Shown one piece after another: positions 24,429-33,076 of a DNA stretch of 64,000 bases. The notes below the pieces were generated by a model that saw only the letters and a program-made list of their open reading frames with translations, was not told the origin of the DNA and made no database searches. How positions within the stretch are numbered: the first letter of the stretch is position 1; every line of letters begins with the position of its first letter. Position numbers and translations under genes: made by a program. Origin of the DNA: PHAA01 sp034927445 (GTDB lineage Bacteria; Bacillota; Syntrophomonadia; Syntrophomonadales; Syntrophomonadaceae); contig JAYFPZ010000007.1 in assembly GCA_034927445.1 (NCBI GenBank), positions 124,001 to 188,000 of the forward strand, written 5' to 3'.

Positions 24429-25544
24429 ATGGATAGATTTTCTATCGTATATCGGATAGCAGGCCCGGAAAATGAGGCTTGGGCCAAAGCCCAGGATATT
24501 TGCCTAGAACAGACGGTGGAATTCCCCGCCGAGTTGCTTCCGGAAGGCTATATTCAGAACAGCCTGATCGGACAGATAACGGAATTTGTTCCCGATGGCA
24601 CCGAAGGCTATAAGGCCACTATTAGTTTTGCCATTGAAAGCGCGGCCCATGAGTTGACCCAGTTGCTGAATGTTATTTTCGGCAACATTAGCATTAAACC
24701 AGGCTATCGCGTAGAAGCGATCGAACTCCCCGATGCCTTGTTGCAGCAGTTCAGGGGCCCCAGATGGGGCAAGGCCGGGCTGCGGGAAATATTAAAGGTT
24801 AAACCAAGGCCTTTGCTTTTTACGGCTCTAAAGCCCATGGGTCTGAGCAGCCAAGATCTGGCTGAACTCGCTTACCAATTTGCCTTGGGCGGTATTGATA
24901 TCATCAAGGATGACCATGGCCTCACCAACCAGCGTTACGCCCCTTTTCAGGAACGGGTCAGATTATGTGCGGAAGCGGTGGCGCGGGCCAATAAGCAAAC
25001 GGGTCTAAACTGCATTTATACCGCGAATGTCACTGCCCCTCATCATGAGGTACTAAGCAGAGCCAGATATGCTAAAGAAAATGGTGCCGGAGGCTTGTTG
25101 GTGGCGCCGGGTCTGGTAGGTTTTGATACGATGAGATCTCTGGCGGAAGACGATAATATTGCCCTCCCCATCTTCAGCCATCCCGCCTTCCTGGGCAGTT
25201 ATGTCCTGGGGACGGATAACGGGATATCGCATTTCGCATTATTCGGACAAATAACGCGCCTGGCCGGTGCAGACGGGATCATCTACCCTAATTATGGAGG
25301 CCGCTTCTCTTTTAGCCGGCAGGAATGCCAGAGTATTGCCAGAGGAGCTGCAGCCCCCATGGGTAATCTCAAGACCAGCTTCCCCTGCCCCGGGGGAGGC
25401 ATGAATATGAGCAACATCCCGGATATGATTGAGGTCTACGGAGCTGATGTTATTTTTCTCGTAGGCGGAGGGCTTTTCAAACACGGTCCCAATCTGATAG
25501 ATAACTGCAATTATTTCCGGAGCCTGGTGGAAGTTGTAGCCTAA
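24429..25544 (+). CDS. RuBisCO-like protein (form IV)
   Basis: A 371-residue form IV protein. The TALKPMGLS motif keeps the first active-site Lys (K135) but has Met for the second. GGIDIIKDDHG keeps the carbamylated-Lys equivalent (K160) and Asp, while the Glu ligand is His. SHPAFLGSY and GNLKTSFPCPGGG correspond to phosphate-binding loops. These changes exclude CO2 fixation. RuBisCO-like proteins act on methylthioribulose-1-phosphate, as an enolase in one pathway or an isomerase in the MTA-isoprenoid shunt. The cupin and MetY in this operon favour the shunt. GGAGGAGG precedes the ATG by 8 bases. Confidence 0.87.
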   Translation: MDRFSIVYRIAGPENEAWAKAQDICLEQTVEFPAELLPEGYIQNSLIGQITEFVPDGTEGYKATISFAIESAAHELTQLLNVIFGNISIKPGYRVEAIELPDALLQQFRGPRWGKAGLREILKVKPRPLLFTALKPMGLSSQDLAELAYQFALGGIDIIKDDHGLTNQRYAPFQERVRLCAEAVARANKQTGLNCIYTANVTAPHHEVLSRARYAKENGAGGLLVAPGLVGFDTMRSLAEDDNIALPIFSHPAFLGSYVLGTDNGISHFALFGQITRLAGADGIIYPNYGGRFSFSRQECQSIARGAAAPMGNLKTSFPCPGGGMNMSNIPDMIEVYGADVIFLVGGGLFKHGPNLIDNCNYFRSLVEVVA

Positions 25545-25549
25545 ACCGG

Positions 25550-27211
25550 CTATGAACGCCGTCCGCTGATAAAAAAGGCATAGATCCCGAACAGGCTTAT
25601 CAAAACGGTGGTTCCGATCAATACATCGTGGATATGCACCGGCGTATTGTCAGTCCCCATTATCAATAGGGATGTGCTTACCAAGCCGCCGGCTATAATC
25701 AAACTGGCACTGATGCGGTTGACCAGTTGGGTAAGCTTGTCTTCCAGGTGTTTACTGAGGGAAACATGGTGAGACATTTCCAAATCGCCCTGGCTGGCAA
25801 CTTTAACTAAACTGTTTATATTACCGGGCAGGTTGGACAATGGTTTAATATCACGGTAAAAGGCGCGCTGCACCTTTTTATGGAGTCCCCGCGGCTTTAT
25901 GTTTTGTTCGAAGCTCTGCTGGATTATAGGTTCCATCGCCTCGGACAGATTGAATTTAGGGTCCAGCTTTTTGCCCACTCCATCCAGCGTAATCAAGGCC
26001 TTCAGCAAAGAGGTAAGATAAGATGGCAGCTGCAATTTATAGCGATAGGTTAAACTTAAAACTTCCTGGCGCAATGCGTTGAAATCAATGCCCCCCATGT
26101 TGGAGGAGAAAACACGCTGTACCATATCATCCATTTCACCTTCAAAGTCATCCAGGTTTATTCCTTCTTTAAGGATACCCAGATCACTCAGCGCGCTCAT
26201 AGCTTTATCCAGGTTATCGCTGCCGATGCCATGTAAAAACTGGCCCAGTCTGATCAGTCTGCTTTCCGTCAACGACCCGGTTTGGCCGAAATCAATGAAG
26301 GCAATTTTATCTTCGGATAGAACCATGATATTGCCGGGATGGGGATCGGCCTGGAAAAATCCGTGCACCAGCACCTGGGACAGGAAGGCCCGGGTACCCA
26401 GCTGCGAGATCTTGTTGCGGCTCCAGCCCCGGGCTTCAATAGCCGCCAAGTCGTTGAGCTTGATTCCCTCAATATATTCCTCGGTAAGCACCCGGGGGGT
26501 GGTGTAATCCCAGTATACAGCGGGAATTACCACAGATTTATCCCCCGCAAAACTCTTGCGCATTCTGTCCGTATTTTTGGCTTCCCGGTCATAATCCAGT
26601 TCCAAACGCATCATCTTGCTGTAATCCTCAACTATTTGCACCAGTCCGATACGGGCTGCTTCGGGAAACCTTTTTTCAATAATACGCGCCAGGCCGTTAA
26701 ATATCTCCAGGTCGTTGCGCACCTGGGCTTCAATATTAGGCCGCTGGATTTTTACTATGGCCTGTTCCCCCGTCTTCAGGGTGGCCCGGTGAACCTGACC
26801 AATGGAGGCCGCAGCCAGCGGTTGGGGATCAAAATGGGCGAATATCTCCTCAACCGGGCCGATTTCCCGGGCTATTTGTTCTTTGATCAACTCGATGGGA
26901 ACCGGGGATACTTTGTCCTGCAGCAGCTCAAGTTCAGCTACAAAAGCCGGAGGCAAGATGTCAGCCCGGGTGCTGATTACCTGCCCGAACTTAACAAAGG
27001 TCGGGCCCAGCTCCATCAAGGCACTGGTCAGCTTGCTGGCTATACAATAATCAGGTTCTCGTTCACAGGTTTGCACTTGATAACGGGAGGACCAGGGTAA
27101 AAATTTATCCATGCCGGTACGCCTTAGCAAATACCCGAGTCCATGCTTTAAAAATATTTTTGTAATTTGTCGGTAGCGTAAAAAATGCCTGAACCGGCGC
27201 CGAATGCTCAA
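25550..27211 (-). CDS. UbiB/AarF/ABC1 family atypical kinase
   Basis: A protein of about 553 residues. The family KxGQ motif (FVKFGQVISTRADILP), the Ala-rich loop AAASIGQVHRA, the VKIQRP lysine, the ADPHPGNI catalytic segment and the IDFGQTG metal-binding loop are all visible. Two hydrophobic segments at the C-terminus anchor it in the membrane. Relatives support quinone or isoprenoid lipid metabolism; here quinone for complex I is a possible link. The open frame extends to 27304, but a likely promoter at 27245-27253 lies inside that part, so I chose TTG 27211 with AAGGG upstream. Convergent with the RuBisCO-like gene. Confidence 0.85.
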   Translation of the reverse strand: MSIRRRFRHFLRYRQITKIFLKHGLGYLLRRTGMDKFLPWSSRYQVQTCEREPDYCIASKLTSALMELGPTFVKFGQVISTRADILPPAFVAELELLQDKVSPVPIELIKEQIAREIGPVEEIFAHFDPQPLAAASIGQVHRATLKTGEQAIVKIQRPNIEAQVRNDLEIFNGLARIIEKRFPEAARIGLVQIVEDYSKMMRLELDYDREAKNTDRMRKSFAGDKSVVIPAVYWDYTTPRVLTEEYIEGIKLNDLAAIEARGWSRNKISQLGTRAFLSQVLVHGFFQADPHPGNIMVLSEDKIAFIDFGQTGSLTESRLIRLGQFLHGIGSDNLDKAMSALSDLGILKEGINLDDFEGEMDDMVQRVFSSNMGGIDFNALRQEVLSLTYRYKLQLPSYLTSLLKALITLDGVGKKLDPKFNLSEAMEPIIQQSFEQNIKPRGLHKKVQRAFYRDIKPLSNLPGNINSLVKVASQGDLEMSHHVSLSKHLEDKLTQLVNRISASLIIAGGLVSTSLLIMGTDNTPVHIHDVLIGTTVLISLFGIYAFFISGRRS

Positions 27212-27244
27212 AATTACCAGCCCTTTCTGAATAGCTATTGTCTT

Positions 27245-27253
27245 ATTATAACA
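27245..27253 (-). promoter_or_regulatory. Extended -10 promoter of the UbiB-like gene
   Basis: TGTTATAAT on the minus strand is an extended -10; no good -35 is visible. Predicted transcripts would start about 27 bases before the chosen TTG start. Confidence 0.35.
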
Positions 27254-27321
27254 GAAAGTGGATAAGACCATATGCGCTTGACCGGCCTCCTGGATGCAGG
27301 CCAAAAAGTGTCAATATAGGC

Positions 27322-27586
27322 AGACCGAGCAAAACAGTCCACCCATCGGCACTACTGATGTACCGTAAACGGTACTATTAAGGTTGCACCCAAGGGCACT
27401 ACTGATGTACCGTAAACGGTACTATTAAGGTTGCAAGAGCAAGGCATTAATGAAAGTCCGTGATTGAGGCGTACATAAAGTACGTTGATTGAACGGGCTT
27501 TCGTTAATAACGCAGCACCCAAAGGGCACAACCTATGTTCGCTTCGCTCACGAATTAATGACGCTATTGGGCTTTTTTGACGGTCT
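27322..27586 (+). repeat. Dispersed structured repeat R1, copy 1
   Basis: 265 bp, about 85-90 percent identical by eye to the reverse complement of 34294-34514. Ends are AGACCGAGCAAAA and TTTTTTGACGGTCT, partly inverted repeats of each other. A 41-bp unit is duplicated with a 47-bp period (27348-27388 and 27395-27435); copy 2 has it once. A 16-bp stem flanks a conserved loop (from ATTAATGAAAG about 27448 to CTTTCGTTAAT about 27509) and its differences from copy 2 keep pairing. ORFs crossing it do not look real. It could be a MITE-like element or a structured RNA. Confidence 0.75.
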
Positions 27587-27615
27587 GAGGCGGACAACCG
27601 TCTGCCGTCCGCCTC
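27587..27615. terminator. Perfect 9-bp stem-loop between repeat R1 and a membrane protein gene
   Basis: GAGGCGGAC pairs with GTCCGCCTC around an 11-base loop, just downstream of the minus-strand gene ending at 27629. No adjacent T-run on the minus strand, so its terminator function is uncertain. Confidence 0.4.
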
Positions 27616-27628
27616 TAAGCCAGGATTA

Positions 27629-28120
27629 TTACATTTGCATCGGTACTGAACTGCTCATTAGCAGACCCGGGTCCAACATGCCAAATATCATGGCTATATG
27701 GGCGACAATCAGGAAAATTGCCACCAAGGTGGCGTGCAGTTTGAGTTTTCCGATTTCGTCTCTGGTCCGGGCTATTATCCCCAATTCCAACAATGCCATT
27801 CCTGCAAACGGAATGATCCCTGAAAGATAGAACCCTACGGCAATAATGTCAGCCGCTCCCCGCCATCCCCCGGTTTGGGTCAGGGGAATCACCGCATGGG
27901 TGAACAGGTATACGAAAACACCGGTGAAGTACAATCCGGCTATTATACCTGATATTTTGTTTATTGCCCTAATTGGCCCCGTAAGGTTACGGGTAAACAA
28001 TATGACTAATTCAGTTATAGCCAGGGTCTCCGCCAGGATGACCGGTATGGCCATAAATAGCAGCAGGTTCCAGGGCTGGTTGGTAGCCAGCAACTCCATA
28101 TAGTGGGTCATTGCGTTCAT
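27629..28120 (-). CDS. Four-helix membrane protein, unrecognised
   Basis: A 163-residue protein with four or five hydrophobic segments (about 18-40, 55-77, 88-110 and 132-152). Conserved-looking polar residues within the membrane include a His in the second segment and Glu in ETLAITELVI. I do not recognise the family. It lies downstream of the response regulator gene and has its own promoter carrying the 17-bp box shared with copA, DUF2933 and DUF2318, so a role in metal handling or envelope stress is inferred from context only. GGAGG precedes the ATG. Confidence 0.7.
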   Translation of the reverse strand: MNAMTHYMELLATNQPWNLLLFMAIPVILAETLAITELVILFTRNLTGPIRAINKISGIIAGLYFTGVFVYLFTHAVIPLTQTGGWRGAADIIAVGFYLSGIIPFAGMALLELGIIARTRDEIGKLKLHATLVAIFLIVAHIAMIFGMLDPGLLMSSSVPMQM

Positions 28121-28167
28121 TTTTTTCCTCCTTAATTACAATAATAGTTTATCAACTCGATGGGCTT

Positions 28168-28199
28168 ATTGTAATTAAGAGTTGTGAAGATTTTATGAA
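28168..28199 (-). promoter_or_regulatory. Putative response-regulator box B with -10 element
   Basis: On the minus strand TTCATAAAATCTTCACA (28183-28199), then 9 bp, then TACAAT (28168-28173), 63 bp before the membrane protein start. TTCATA and TTCACA form a direct repeat with 11-bp period, the spacing expected for OmpR/PhoB-type dimers. Confidence 0.62.
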
Positions 28200-28204
28200 A
28201 TATT

Positions 28205-28912
28205 CTATCCTTCCCCGCCAAACTTGTAGCCTACCCCATGAACCGTGATTATATATTTAGGATTGCGGGAATCAGTTTCTATTTTTTGCCTCAGATTTTT
28301 AATATGAGTGTCAATTATACGGTCATATCCGTCAAAGTCTTCCCCGATTACCATTAGAATCAATTCATCCCGGGTAAATACCTTCTGGGGATATTTCGCC
28401 AAAGTAACGAGCATTTTAAATTCATTGGGCGTCAAGTTTACGACTGTGCCGTTCTTTTTGACTTCATGACCGTAATAGTCAATTACGAGATCATCCTGAT
28501 AAAACGACATTATACTCGCCAGGGGGGCGGCGTCTTCCCCGGTTCTTCTCAGCAAAGCTTCTACCCGGGCCACCAACTGACGCGGACTGAAGGGTTTGGT
28601 CACATAATCATCCGCCCCCAGGTCCAGACCGTTAATAACATCCTGCTCCTCAATTTTGGCGGTCAACATAATAATCGGCACCCGCGATTTTTTACGCAGC
28701 CAGCTGCAGATCTCCTCCCCGCCCATGTCCGGCAGCATAAGATCCAAAATCACCAGGGAAGGATGAAGCTGTTCAAATAATGCAAGCGCTTCTTCCCCTT
28801 GGGAAGCCACATACACAGTATATCCGCTATTTTCCAAGTAAGATTTGACTACCTCGGCAATTTTGGCTTCATCTTCAACCACAAGAATTCTCTTGGCAGC
28901 GTTTTCTAGCAT
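28205..28912 (-). CDS. OmpR/PhoB-family response regulator without an adjacent kinase
   Basis: A 235-residue regulator. The receiver domain has the acidic pair VVEDE, the phospho-Asp in LVILDLMLPD, the Thr in MLTAK and the Lys in VTKPFSP. The C-terminal winged helix has LTPNEFKMLVTLAKYP, and DTHIKNLRQKI as recognition helix, ending VHGVGYKF. It lies 143 bp downstream of copA in the same direction and has no kinase beside it. Boxes that look like its binding sites precede copA, the next gene, DUF2933-kinase and DUF2318. The kinase at 17678-19075 is the obvious candidate partner. Confidence 0.93.
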   Translation of the reverse strand: MLENAAKRILVVEDEAKIAEVVKSYLENSGYTVYVASQGEEALALFEQLHPSLVILDLMLPDMGGEEICSWLRKKSRVPIIMLTAKIEEQDVINGLDLGADDYVTKPFSPRQLVARVEALLRRTGEDAAPLASIMSFYQDDLVIDYYGHEVKKNGTVVNLTPNEFKMLVTLAKYPQKVFTRDELILMVIGEDFDGYDRIIDTHIKNLRQKIETDSRNPKYIITVHGVGYKFGGEG

Positions 28913-29055
28913 AATGTAACCTACCTCAGATTTACTCAGCTACGACGGTGATCTTTGAAAAATCCCATAAGAACCCTGGACAGGGCACTTTCTCTGCATT
29001 TAGGGGTTGCCATCTTAACATCGCCCGGGGGCCAATAATTATAAACCGATCGTCT

Positions 29056-31536
29056 TCAGTCTTGCTTGGGTAATTTCCACCCCTCGGAAATATCCTGGGC
29101 AGACTTGCCCCGGTTAGGATCAAACCCTTTAAGACTCAATGAATTCGTTACTACCGAAACTGAGCTAAAAGCCATAGCGGCGCCGGCAATAATGGGGTTA
29201 AGCATCCCCAGGGCGGCAAAGGGAATTCCGATAATATTGTAAATAAAAGCCCAGAATAGGTTTTGTTTGATCTTCCTTATAGTTTGACGGGATAGTCTTA
29301 TGGAAGCGGGGATGGTCCGCAAATCACCCCGCATCAGGGTGATATCCGCGGCTTCCATGGCCACGTCGGTCCCGGTTCCCATGGCCATGCCAATGTCGGC
29401 GGTGGCCAAGGCGGGGGCGTCATTAATGCCGTCGCCTACCATCGCTACTATTTTACCTGCGGCTTGGAGTTTCTCAACCTCCCGGGCCTTATTTTCCGGC
29501 AGAACTTCGGCCAGAACCGACTCTATGCCTACCTGCCCGGCTATGGCACTGGCTGTCCTTTGATTGTCGCCGGTTATCATATAAACCTCTATCCCCATAT
29601 TCTGTAAATCTGCAATTGCCTCCGGGGAGCTCTCCTTGAGGGTGTCAGCCACTGCCAGGACGGACTCCATCCTGCCGTTTACCGCCATGAGCATAGCCGT
29701 CTTACCCTGATCTTCCAGCCTGCTTATATCCTTTTCAAAAGACTCGGCGGCTATGCCATTGGCCAGCATCAGCTTTCTGGTTCCCACCAAGACCGTTTGA
29801 GCGTCGATCACCGCTTTGACCCCTTGTCCCGGAATGGCTTCGAAACTATCCGGGTCATCCAATTGTCCAAAATCCTGTTTGCCCTTGGCATAAATTGCCA
29901 CACCCAGAGGATGTTCCGAGCTTTTTTCAGCCTGCGCCGCCATTTTTAAAATCGCTTTTTCATCAAGTGATCTCAGCCTGACTATATCGGTCACCTCCGG
30001 CTGCCCTTTGGTTATGGTGCCGGTTTTATCAAGGACCACCGCGTTAACCTTATAGGCCATTTCCAGATATTCTCCGCCTTTTATCAGGATCCCGTTTTCG
30101 GCTCCTTTCCCGGTTCCAACCATAATCGCCGTGGGGGTCGCCAGCCCCAGAGCGCAGGGGCAGGCTATAACCAGCACCGCCACTGCACTGATTAATGACT
30201 TGTTGATACCGGCTCCGGTAAAGAAGTACCACGCTATGAAGGTTCCTGCGGCTATAAGCAGGACGGATGGCACAAACACTCCGGCAACCTGGTCGGCGAT
30301 CTTTTGGATCGGCGCTTTGGAGCCTTGAGCATCCTCTACCATCTTGATTATCTGAGCCAGAGCTGTATCTTTACCGACCCGGGTCGCGGAAAATTTAAAT
30401 ACCCCGAATTTATTTATGGTAGCGCCAAATACCAGGTCCCCGACCTTTTTGTCGGTGGGTAGGCTTTCCCCGGTAAGCATGGATTCATCCAAGGATGAAC
30501 TGCCTTCGATAATCTTACCGTCAACGGGTACCTTCTCCCCCGGTCTTACCACCACAATGTCACCTATGGCGACTTCTTCAATTGGTATGTCTATCTCTTC
30601 TCCGTGCCTTACCACCCGGGCGGTTTTGGCTTGCAGCTGGGCCAGTTTTTTTATGGCTTCCGAAGTTTTGCCTTTGGCCACCGCTTCCAGGTATTTACCC
30701 AATAGAATCAGGGTGATGATAATGGTTGCAGCCTCGAAGTACAGGTCTTTCATCATTCCCGCCGGTACGGTTTCAAAAAACACGTTATACAGGCTGAAAA
30801 AATAAGCCGCGGATGTGCCCATGGCAATCAGCACATCCATATTGGCACTGCCGGATTTGATGGCGTAATAGGACTGCTTGTAGAATCTGGCCCCGATTAC
30901 GAACTGGACCGGGGTGGCGACCGCCAATTGAAAATACTGGTTATGCAGGATGGTCATAAAAGTTCCGTGAATTTGCAGCATGCTCAAAACCATGGCGGCA
31001 ACCAGGGGCAGGCTCAATAAGGCTGAAACCAGCAGGGCGTTACGCATGCTCCTTATTTCTGCTTCTTTTTGTTCTTTTTCCTGATCACGGCTTATATTCT
31101 CAATTTTTTCGGCCTCGTAGCCCAGAGACTCAATGGCCTTGATCATGTCCCTTTCTTTAATTAGACTGGGGTCGAAGTCTATACGGGCCTTCTCGGTGGT
31201 CAAATTCACATTGGCCTGTTTCACACCCTCCAGACTGTTTAATTTCTTTTCAATCCGGGCTGAACAGGCTGCACAGGTCATGCCCGAGATTTTCAGGTTG
31301 GCTTGACCGGGCTCGTCAAGGCTGGCATGAATAACCCCATAACCCAGATTGGTGATTACATCCTCCAATTGGCTGGAGCCGACCAGTTGATCGTCATATT
31401 CAACCGTGGCGCGTTCCATCGCCAGATTTACATTGGCGGCCTCGACTCCCGCAAGCTTGTTTAAACCTTTTTCTATTCTGGCTGCGCACGCTGCACAACT
31501 CATACCTGAGATTTTTATAGATTCTTTGTTGGTCAT
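29056..31536 (-). CDS. copA: Copper-exporting P1B-type ATPase
   Basis: An 826-residue ATPase. Two N-terminal heavy-metal domains carry GMSCAAC and GMTCAAC; eight membrane segments follow, with the copper-selective CPC motif in IACPCALGLATP, the phosphorylation site DKTGTITKG, the HP motif SSEHPLG and GDGINDAPAL. It pumps Cu(I) out of the cytoplasm at the cost of ATP. AGGGGG precedes the ATG. The predicted promoter is 145 bp upstream and carries the box shared by four loci. No CopZ chaperone or CsoR repressor gene is nearby, so regulation is likely by the two-component system. Confidence 0.95.
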   Translation of the reverse strand: MTNKESIKISGMSCAACAARIEKGLNKLAGVEAANVNLAMERATVEYDDQLVGSSQLEDVITNLGYGVIHASLDEPGQANLKISGMTCAACSARIEKKLNSLEGVKQANVNLTTEKARIDFDPSLIKERDMIKAIESLGYEAEKIENISRDQEKEQKEAEIRSMRNALLVSALLSLPLVAAMVLSMLQIHGTFMTILHNQYFQLAVATPVQFVIGARFYKQSYYAIKSGSANMDVLIAMGTSAAYFFSLYNVFFETVPAGMMKDLYFEAATIIITLILLGKYLEAVAKGKTSEAIKKLAQLQAKTARVVRHGEEIDIPIEEVAIGDIVVVRPGEKVPVDGKIIEGSSSLDESMLTGESLPTDKKVGDLVFGATINKFGVFKFSATRVGKDTALAQIIKMVEDAQGSKAPIQKIADQVAGVFVPSVLLIAAGTFIAWYFFTGAGINKSLISAVAVLVIACPCALGLATPTAIMVGTGKGAENGILIKGGEYLEMAYKVNAVVLDKTGTITKGQPEVTDIVRLRSLDEKAILKMAAQAEKSSEHPLGVAIYAKGKQDFGQLDDPDSFEAIPGQGVKAVIDAQTVLVGTRKLMLANGIAAESFEKDISRLEDQGKTAMLMAVNGRMESVLAVADTLKESSPEAIADLQNMGIEVYMITGDNQRTASAIAGQVGIESVLAEVLPENKAREVEKLQAAGKIVAMVGDGINDAPALATADIGMAMGTGTDVAMEAADITLMRGDLRTIPASIRLSRQTIRKIKQNLFWAFIYNIIGIPFAALGMLNPIIAGAAMAFSSVSVVTNSLSLKGFDPNRGKSAQDISEGWKLPKQD

Positions 31537-31914
31537 TCTTTATTACCCCCTTGGCCTGTTGTTAGTATACCAAGACAATGGTCTATATATATATTTGCAG
31601 TTTGAATAGGCCAAATCAATGAGCATATTCTCAATTCAGTGTAGCGAGCCTACATGGCCCAATGATTACGAGGTTGTTTAAAGCATAGAGCGGATTTGTG
31701 TGAATTTTATGAAGATTGACCGGAAAATTACGGTTGAAGGAGAATTGGGCGTGCATCTGCCGTCTCCAATTTTAGACTTGAAGAATTGAGGACTGCAGCT
31801 GATTATTCTTCATATTCTCGGAAGACAGAGTCGGCAGATCGTTTTCCGCATTTAAGTGAATAGCGTGGTTTAAATCCCCTAAATTTTTGAAACAAAATAT
31901 CATTATCCATATTC
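31537..31914 (-). other. copA upstream region
   Basis: A 378-bp gene-free stretch. It contains the copA promoter and box A (31682-31713) and a predicted 140-nt copA leader. 31714-31900 shows no convincing gene, promoter or repeat. At its right edge CCTACCC/GGGTAGG (overlapping the hydE stop) could form a 7-bp hairpin but lacks a T-run. Confidence 0.5.
31682..31713 (-). promoter_or_regulatory. Putative response-regulator box A with -10 element, copA promoter
   Basis: On the minus strand TTCATAAAATTCACACA (31697-31713), then 9 bp, then TATGCT (31682-31687). The box is 161 bp upstream of the copA start. Same layout as boxes B, C and D. Confidence 0.6.
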
Positions 31915-32970
31915 CTACCCTCCCGGGTAGGTTCTCTTTAACGAATGTCCAAAATCGGTGCTGATCGAACGACCGACCCGGAATATTCTCTGCCGAATAC
32001 AGTTATGGCATTGCTCCGCTGCTTCATTTACACAAATTTTTTCGGGGTATAGCTCATATAGTTCCCGGTATTTAAGAGGAGTGACATTGGGCATAACCAC
32101 GTTGGCTCCAGCCTGCAAGGCCTTTTCCCGGCCATCAGCCGGTCTCAGCGTGGCCAGGGCAGTGGTCGCGGGAATATGAGTATTACGAGTAACTATTCTG
32201 GTCAGAGCGATCACCTTTAAAGTCATTTCCGCGGTGCCGTTAGCCGACCCGGCCAGGGGGGTGTCCGGATGGGATATGTAAGGCCCCACTCCGATCATGT
32301 CAAGATCCAGCTCTTTAAATTTAAGTATATCCAAGGCTAGGTCTTCCAGGGTTTGATCAGGCAATCCGATCATAATCCCTGAACCTACCTGATACCCGAT
32401 CTCTTTAAACCAGGCCAGAATTTGCATGCGCCGTTCATAATCTGAGTCCGGATGGAGATTTTTATACAAGGCGGGATTGGAGGTCTCAAAACGCAGCAGA
32501 AAACGGTCAGCCCCGGCATCAAAAAACTGCTGGTATTCCTGCCGGCTGCGTTCTCCGATACTCAGGGTTATGGCCAGCCTGGTATCCCGTTTGATACGTT
32601 TGATTAAGTCGGCTAGCATTTCCGCGGAATAATAAGGATCTTCTCCCGACTGCAAAACTACGGTTTTATAACCCAAAGCCTCTACCAATTTAGCAGTTAT
32701 AATTATTTCATCAATTGACATCCGATAACGACCGACCCTGGAATTGCCGCTCCTTATTCCGCAATAACGGCAATTTTTCCGACATATATTGGAAAACTCA
32801 ATCAATCCGCGCAAATGCACATCATTACCCACATATCTTTCCCGGATCCGGTCCGCCAATTGGAAAAGCTGTTCCAGATCTTCCGGCTGGCTAAGAGACA
32901 GCAACGCAACCAGCTCATCCCTGGTTAAGGTTTCTTCCCGGCTGATTTTAGCAAACAGTTCAGCAGTCAT
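31915..32970 (-). CDS. hydE: [FeFe]-hydrogenase maturation radical SAM enzyme HydE
   Basis: A 351-residue radical SAM protein. The SAM cluster is C-x3-C-x2-C (CRKNCRYCG, about 63-71), and the second accessory cluster site of HydE is present near the end (C-x7-C-x2-C in CVNEAAEQCHNC). HydE acts with HydF and HydG to build the diiron centre of [FeFe] hydrogenase. hydF and hydG are not in the window. BioB-like functions are excluded by the accessory cluster and length. It is divergent from the cysteine desulfurase gene. Confidence 0.9.
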   Translation of the reverse strand: MTAELFAKISREETLTRDELVALLSLSQPEDLEQLFQLADRIRERYVGNDVHLRGLIEFSNICRKNCRYCGIRSGNSRVGRYRMSIDEIIITAKLVEALGYKTVVLQSGEDPYYSAEMLADLIKRIKRDTRLAITLSIGERSRQEYQQFFDAGADRFLLRFETSNPALYKNLHPDSDYERRMQILAWFKEIGYQVGSGIMIGLPDQTLEDLALDILKFKELDLDMIGVGPYISHPDTPLAGSANGTAEMTLKVIALTRIVTRNTHIPATTALATLRPADGREKALQAGANVVMPNVTPLKYRELYELYPEKICVNEAAEQCHNCIRQRIFRVGRSISTDFGHSLKRTYPGG

Positions 32971-33076
32971 AAATCAAACTCCTATCTATCAGATCGAATG
33001 TTAAGGTTTATTGACTAACTCAATGGGATTACTATTATAATAGATTATAGCAGTTCTGAAGACAAGGAGTGAAAAT

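Noticed and set aside
24429..25544. True CO2-fixing RuBisCO
   Set aside because: The second Lys of the KPK motif is Met and the KDDE Glu is His.
27489..27830. ORF with a segment (QHPKGT, FAHELMTLLGFFDGL) also readable in repeat R1 copy 2
   Set aside because: The shared peptide is only the repeat read in one frame; differences between copies include several amino acid changes, there is no ribosome site, and the frame runs antisense through the real membrane protein gene.
28932..29123. 63-codon ORF between copA and the response regulator
   Set aside because: Overlaps copA out of frame, no ribosome site, and composition unlike a protein.
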